Source of the DNA: Flavobacteriaceae bacterium PS02338
GTDB lineage: Bacteria > Bacteroidota > Bacteroidia > Sphingobacteriales > Sphingobacteriaceae
Length of the DNA: 64,000 nt
Assembly: GCA_029959615.1 (NCBI GenBank)
Contig: JASCOD010000016.1
Coordinates: 1 to 64,000, forward strand
Direction: 5' to 3'
The notes beneath the pieces are model-generated. The model worked only from the letters and a program-made list of their open reading frames with translations. It did no database searches and was not told the origin of the DNA. This document shows positions 59,511 through 64,000 of the stretch, piece after piece; position 1 is the first letter of the stretch, and every line of letters begins with the position of its first letter. Position numbers and translations under genes: made by a program.

Positions 59511-59805
59511 TTTATTTTACTACTGTCACTGCATAAAATAGCAAACTGCACAATGTTATAGTTTTTAAGTTATTATCTTAAAGGTAGCAACTGTTACCTA
59601 CGTAATCCTCTAAAATATTTTACTATGACAGAAATAAGTTTAAATTTGAGAAAGGCATATAGCTGGGTTTATGATGCATAAGAATGCAAAAAAACAAATG
59701 GATTGACGCCACTATGCGATAAGTTATTGGCTAAAAATATATCCTATTTTAAAACAGATTCTTAAGAAGAAAAAAATACTTATTTTTTTTATATTATAAA
59801 AGAAA

Positions 59806-62800
59806 ATGACGGAATACAAGAACATACTTATAGAACTTATAAAAAATAAAGAAACATGGCGAGAACTGAAAACCGAACTTTCTAAGTTTAATGTTCATTT
59901 GACCGAGACAAGCAAAAAAGATACAAGAGCGGGCAAAATTTTTGAACTATTTACAAAAATATACTTTCTCGTTTCGCCGACCGAGAAGGATAATTTTAAA
60001 AATGTGTGGCTGTTTGAAGAAACACCTCTTGAAGTCAGAAACAAGCTCAACTTAGGAAATCAAGATTATGGTGTTGATCTAGTTTTGCAAGATATTGAAG
60101 ATCGTTTTTTTGTTGTTCAATGCAAATATAAGAACGACGAAACTAGTAAATTGAATTGGTCAGCTGATAAAATTGCCAACCTTTTTGCTTTTTGTCCAAA
60201 TGCTAATGGATACATAGTTTTTTCCAACGCAATTGATCTAGACAATGTTTCTAAAACAAGACATGATAATTTTACCTTTTACGGAGTTGCCAATTTAAAT
60301 GAAATCGATAAAGAGACATTCTGTTCTATCCACAGTTTATTAACCAAAAATCATTTAGCAGAAAGAAAAATTTTCGAACCACTGCCTCATCAAGAGACTG
60401 CAATCCACGAATGTACACAATGGTTTACAGAAGGTGAAGAGTCGAGAGGGCAATTGATTCTACCATGTGGAGCAGGTAAAACCTTTACCGCACTGTGGAT
60501 TAAAGAGAAACTGCGAAGCAAAAACACCTTAGTACTTGTGCCTTCTCTCGCTTTGTTAAGGCAAATAAAAAATGAATGGTCAAAGCAACGGAAAATTGCC
60601 TATCAATATCTTTGTGTGTGCTCTGAAACAGACATTGATAGGGATAGCACAGACACGCTGGTCACTCACACCTATGAAATAGATACAAGAGTTACCACTG
60701 ATACAGAACATATCAAATCCTTTCTTTCAAATCAATTTGAAGAGAAAGTAATTTTCTCAACTTATCATTCTCTCCAAGTTATTGCAGACGCAATGAAGGA
60801 TATAAATTTTGAATTTGACTTTGCCTTTTGCGATGAAGCTCATAAAACGGCGGGTGTTGGAAATAACAAATTCGGTTTAATTCTTAGCAATAATCAGGTT
60901 CCTTCAAAATATAGGTTATATGCAACTGCAACCCCAAGAATTGTAAAAGAGTCTTTAAAAAAGAAACTGGGAGATGACCTAAAATATGCGTACGATATGA
61001 ACGATGCCGACACATTTGGTTATGAGTTTCATCGAATGACATTTAAGGATGCAATTGAAGAAGAAATCCTTGTTGACTACAAAATTGTAGCTATTGGCGT
61101 AAATAGTGATGAGCTTAAAGAATATATAGAGCAACGAAGATTTATAGATAAAAACATTTCAATAGATGAACTAGCTAACAATTACGCTCTCGAACATGTA
61201 ATGAAAAAGTATAACGTAAATCACGGCTTGACATTCCATTCAAGAGTTAAATTAGCTCAAGAATTTGCAAATAGACATGGCCAGTTATTTCCCAATACAA
61301 AAACTTTTTCTGTTAGCGGTGAACAACCAACAAGTTATAGAAACTTGGTACTTGAAGAATTCAAAAATTCAGAAAAAGCAATTGTTTCAAATGCCAGATG
61401 TTTAACAGAAGGTGTTGATGTTCCAACTATTGACTTAGTTTATTTCTGTGACCCTAAAAACTCTAAAGTTGATATTGTTCAAGCGGTCGGGAGAGCATTG
61501 CGTAAGAAAGAGGGGAAGAAATTAGGTCTAATTGTAGTTCCAATTTATCATTCAAAAAAAGATGATGTAGAAAGCTCGATAAGTTCTGGCTCATTTAAAA
61601 ATTTGCTTCAAGTTATTCGTTCCTTGTGTGACCAAGATGAAAGGCTTCAGGATGAGATTAATTGTCTCGCATTTGGAAAAGGCAAGAGACAATCAAAAAA
61701 GATTGATATTATTTCAGAAGGACAAGACAAAATCATATTAGAAGGATTTGAAGAAAAGTTAAGAAATTCACTTTTCGATCAAATTATTGAGAAGTCTTCT
61801 AATAATTGGGATTTATGGTTTCTAAATCTTATAAATTACTTAAATAATAATAATCAAGAATATCCGAGTAAAGAAAAACACAAAGATTTATATAATTGGA
61901 TTACTATTCAAAGGCATAGAAAAAAAAACGGCACACTCAAAAATGAAGAGTTACGAAAATTACACTCTATGAATTTTGTTTGGAGTATCATAGATTGGAG
62001 GTGGCAAAAAATGTATAATCAATTTCAAGAGTATTCTAAAGATAACGTATTTCCTCCATGTCAAGGAATCGATGATGTTGAGTTAGTAAAATGGTATAAG
62101 TATCAAATTAACTGTATAAGAGAAAACAAAATCCTTTCCAAAGAACAACAAAGACAATTCCTTTCAATAGAAAATAGATTTTTAGGCTCTTCAAGTAGAA
62201 AAAAATGGTTTGAGCCATATAATGATCTAGTGAAGTTTAGGCAGGAAAACCCGACAAAATGGCCTCAATATGATAGATACAATAGCAAATCAATTGAAAG
62301 TAAACTTCATGTCTTCTGTCAAATCATGAGAAGTAGATATCGAGAAAGTGATTTAGGGGACTTTTGGTTTGAAAAAATGGTAGAAATTGATTTCAATTTT
62401 GAAGGAAAAACTGATAACTGGACTCAATATTGGCAAGAAATAAAAGAAAAATTAGAAAATCGAAATTCTATTTCAGTTGAAGAACTTGGGAATAATGCGT
62501 ATTCATGGATTTCTAGATACAGGAAGAATTATGAAGAAGGAACTTTATCTGATTATCAAAAAAAGAAAATAGAAGAACTTAAACTTGATCGATTCTTTGA
62601 AACTTGGGAACAGAAGTTTGAGAAAGTAAAAATTTGGGTTGAGATAAACGGGAAACTTCCGACTAAAATAACACAAAATATTTTTCATTCATGGCTTGGT
62701 TCTCAAAGGTCACTTTATAAAAAGAATAAGCTTAATGAAGAACAAATTAATGCTATTAATTCAATTGGATACAAACTAGATGTTAAAGGAAAAGAAAAGG

Positions 62801-63435
62801 AACAAGCTAGGTGGATTGAAATGTTTGACAGTGTAAATATCTTCAAATCAAAGAATAATAATTGGCCGAGATTTAGAGTAGGAGGTGTCGAAGAACAATT
62901 GTATAATTGGTGTCAAAGTCAGCGACAAGCGCAAGCAGGCACACATTCTGGCGGCAGAAGGAAGCCTTTACAGCAATGGCAAGTAGACAAACTTGACTCA
63001 ATCGGTTTTCATTGGTCATCGCTCGAACTAAATAATATTGAATGGGAATCAAAATATCAAGAATTAATCGATTTCCTCAAAAGCAACAATTTATACGACC
63101 TGAAGTCAACTAACAAACTATGGAGATGGATTTACAACCAAAATATTTCTTATTCAAATGGCGGATATGACGAAATTAAAAATAATAAATTGCTTGAATT
63201 AGGCGTGGATATTTCGAAGCGAATTACCAGTGATGGATTTGGTAAATGGTCAGCGAAAATTAGAGAAATTGCTCAGTTTGTTAAAAAAAATGGACACTAT
63301 CCTAAAGCAGGGACTGACAAAGCTCAAAGTAATCTTTATCAATCATTAGTAAGGGCGAGGAAAGCATATGGTAGTAATAAGCTATCAACAAGACAAATAG
63401 CCTTTTTAGAAGAACTCAATATTAATCTACGATAG
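59806..63435 (+). CDS. Stand-alone nuclease-helicase with C-terminal helicase-associated repeats
   Basis: The 1209-residue protein combines three parts. Residues about 35-190 form a PD-(D/E)xK restriction-endonuclease-like (Mrr-type) domain: GVDLVLQD with Asp91 and FVVQCKYK with Gln105/Lys107. Residues about 195-660 are an SF2 helicase: LPCGAGKTFTA (Walker A), CDEAHK (Walker B), YATATP (motif III) and QAVGRALRKKEG (motif VI). About 660-1209 are roughly eight helicase-associated (HA) repeats of 60-75 residues, each with Trp near its start, then a basic Y/Q-R segment, L-rich end and often G-F/Y-x-W. No methylase or specificity gene is near. Gene-poor DNA surrounds it, so an acquired defence or mobile-element gene is likely. 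Confidence 0.85.
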   Translation: MTEYKNILIELIKNKETWRELKTELSKFNVHLTETSKKDTRAGKIFELFTKIYFLVSPTEKDNFKNVWLFEETPLEVRNKLNLGNQDYGVDLVLQDIEDRFFVVQCKYKNDETSKLNWSADKIANLFAFCPNANGYIVFSNAIDLDNVSKTRHDNFTFYGVANLNEIDKETFCSIHSLLTKNHLAERKIFEPLPHQETAIHECTQWFTEGEESRGQLILPCGAGKTFTALWIKEKLRSKNTLVLVPSLALLRQIKNEWSKQRKIAYQYLCVCSETDIDRDSTDTLVTHTYEIDTRVTTDTEHIKSFLSNQFEEKVIFSTYHSLQVIADAMKDINFEFDFAFCDEAHKTAGVGNNKFGLILSNNQVPSKYRLYATATPRIVKESLKKKLGDDLKYAYDMNDADTFGYEFHRMTFKDAIEEEILVDYKIVAIGVNSDELKEYIEQRRFIDKNISIDELANNYALEHVMKKYNVNHGLTFHSRVKLAQEFANRHGQLFPNTKTFSVSGEQPTSYRNLVLEEFKNSEKAIVSNARCLTEGVDVPTIDLVYFCDPKNSKVDIVQAVGRALRKKEGKKLGLIVVPIYHSKKDDVESSISSGSFKNLLQVIRSLCDQDERLQDEINCLAFGKGKRQSKKIDIISEGQDKIILEGFEEKLRNSLFDQIIEKSSNNWDLWFLNLINYLNNNNQEYPSKEKHKDLYNWITIQRHRKKNGTLKNEELRKLHSMNFVWSIIDWRWQKMYNQFQEYSKDNVFPPCQGIDDVELVKWYKYQINCIRENKILSKEQQRQFLSIENRFLGSSSRKKWFEPYNDLVKFRQENPTKWPQYDRYNSKSIESKLHVFCQIMRSRYRESDLGDFWFEKMVEIDFNFEGKTDNWTQYWQEIKEKLENRNSISVEELGNNAYSWISRYRKNYEEGTLSDYQKKKIEELKLDRFFETWEQKFEKVKIWVEINGKLPTKITQNIFHSWLGSQRSLYKKNKLNEEQINAINSIGYKLDVKGKEKEQARWIEMFDSVNIFKSKNNNWPRFRVGGVEEQLYNWCQSQRQAQAGTHSGGRRKPLQQWQVDKLDSIGFHWSSLELNNIEWESKYQELIDFLKSNNLYDLKSTNKLWRWIYNQNISYSNGGYDEIKNNKLLELGVDISKRITSDGFGKWSAKIREIAQFVKKNGHYPKAGTDKAQSNLYQSLVRARKAYGSNKLSTRQIAFLEELNINLR

Positions 63436-64000
63436 TATCAAATAAACTACAAAACGGCCAAAAATAGTCCAATTGTGCTAGCCTGAATTAGAAAACCCGA
63501 TCAAATAACAATAATTATGGAGAAATTGGTTCTTGAGAAATACATCCCAAATATTCGAAATAGGAATTAACCTCATAGAAAATAAGTTTTCTCTTTACGG
63601 TCGGTCTTATCAGCAGCAACAGGATCTAAATAAAATACCAAACTACTATTTTACATCTCCGAACCTTTAAATTAATAGTCCGTTGACGTTATTTAAAGCT
63701 CCGTTGAGGTTAGGAGGGCCATACGGGAGTATTTAAAATTATGACACCGATGGGGTTCGGGACGTGTAATTTGGAGTTATAGTACCCGAAGATTTGGGTG
63801 TAAAACCTCTAACTTGGATTATAGAATGTCTAAAGACCATTAAACAACCACATCGGATGATTGCAGAATGTAAACGGATTACAAAAGATATGTTCGAAAT
63901 CTAGTGTATGTTAGCGGGGACGTCAATGTCATATTCCAACTCCAAAAAGCCCTTCATTGGAGCTGCCCTAATTATAAATCCTTGCCAATACGCATTGCTA
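63436..64000. other. Terminal region, no gene seen
   Basis: All frames are broken into short pieces, the longest clean ones being about 20 codons. Related words recur, for example TCCGTTGACGTTA (63679-63691) and TCCGTTGAGGTTA (63700-63712), and TAATTTGGAGTTAT (63767-63780) beside TAACTTGGATTAT (63810-63822). TTAGCGGGGACGTCAATG (63911-63928) resembles a half-unit of the RAYT-associated repeats (compare 15028-15046). The DNA looks like decayed repeat or remnant material. Confidence 0.5.

Larger units (their letters stand above)
59233..59805. other. Intergenic region with palindromic repeats before the helicase gene
   Basis: No gene is seen. It includes a terminator, a 101-bp palindromic repeat and a second palindrome at 59456-59510 (separate entries). 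An 18-codon frame at 59624-59680 (MTEISLNLRKAYSWVYDA) is probably chance. The last 150 bases are very AT-rich and should contain the promoter of the helicase gene; I cannot pick a clear one. Confidence 0.55.

Noticed and set aside
59624..59680. An 18-codon frame (MTEISLNLRKAYSWVYDA) upstream of the helicase gene
   Set aside because: It is too short to support without conservation data and has no ribosome-binding context.
59806..63435. Type I or type III restriction-modification system
   Set aside because: No methyltransferase or specificity gene is encoded within reach, and the helicase has HA repeats instead of subunit contact domains.
1..64000. CRISPR array, tRNA or rRNA genes
   Set aside because: No regularly spaced identical repeats with unique spacers, no cloverleaf with anticodon arm and no rRNA-like stretch were seen by eye.

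Overview
The window looks like chromosome of a Bacteroidota bacterium, most likely Sphingobacteriaceae (Pedobacter-like). The signs are low GC, the Bacteroidota promoter type (TTG, about 19 bases, TAnnTTTG) at several genes, a C-terminal type IX secretion sorting domain on a 1735-residue protein, and family content (Porin_10, DUF3575, DUF5606, DUF2007, DUF4180, a membrane MutS-like ATPase). I see no rRNA, tRNA, CRISPR array or prophage. The genus is inferred from protein style, not from a marker gene.

Layout. 1-8.3 kb: a small secreted protein, gpsA, a TolC/HlyD efflux pair without its inner-membrane partner, a NodB deacetylase, an erythromycin-esterase-like protein and a degenerate M23-fold protein. 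8.7-14 kb: two non-homologous-order aconitases in tandem (AcnB, then mitochondrial type), each with its own terminator. 14-15.1 kb: a RAYT (REP-associated tyrosine transposase) gene set in palindromic repeats it probably mobilises. 15-28 kb: small envelope proteins, a DUF2007 pair, a GH1 glucosidase, the MutS-like ATPase, rlmH, a cyclophilin, and an ABC-F protein with a long leader. 28-34.8 kb: a lipid A neighbourhood, with an lpxK-PNP-porin operon diverging from a PAP2 phosphatase/phosphoethanolamine transferase pair. 34.8-41.2 kb: a complete TetR-TolC-MFP-RND operon with two near-identical 17-bp palindromes, one on the promoter and one over the first codons of tolC. 41.3-46.5 kb: the giant beta-helix protein. 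46.9-53.7 kb: pruA, then a bicarbonate/CO2 cluster (SulP, two beta-carbonic anhydrases and the decayed tail of a third), a small secreted protein and a divergent porin. 53.9-59.2 kb: an acyl-CoA carboxylase beta subunit, an MFS carrier, a GNAT enzyme, a prohibitin-tail-like protein and an M42 peptidase. 59.8-63.4 kb: a lone 1209-residue nuclease-helicase with about eight helicase-associated repeats, flanked by gene-poor, repeat-bearing DNA.

How the parts work together. The clearest functional groups are lipid A assembly and modification (lpxK, PAP2, EptA-like), the self-regulated RND pump, and the CO2/bicarbonate cluster. The most unusual items are the nuclease-helicase-HA protein, the RAYT/REP locus, the duplicated TetR operator, the carbonic anhydrase relic, and several families of dispersed palindromic repeats in intergenic DNA, in one case inside an operon.
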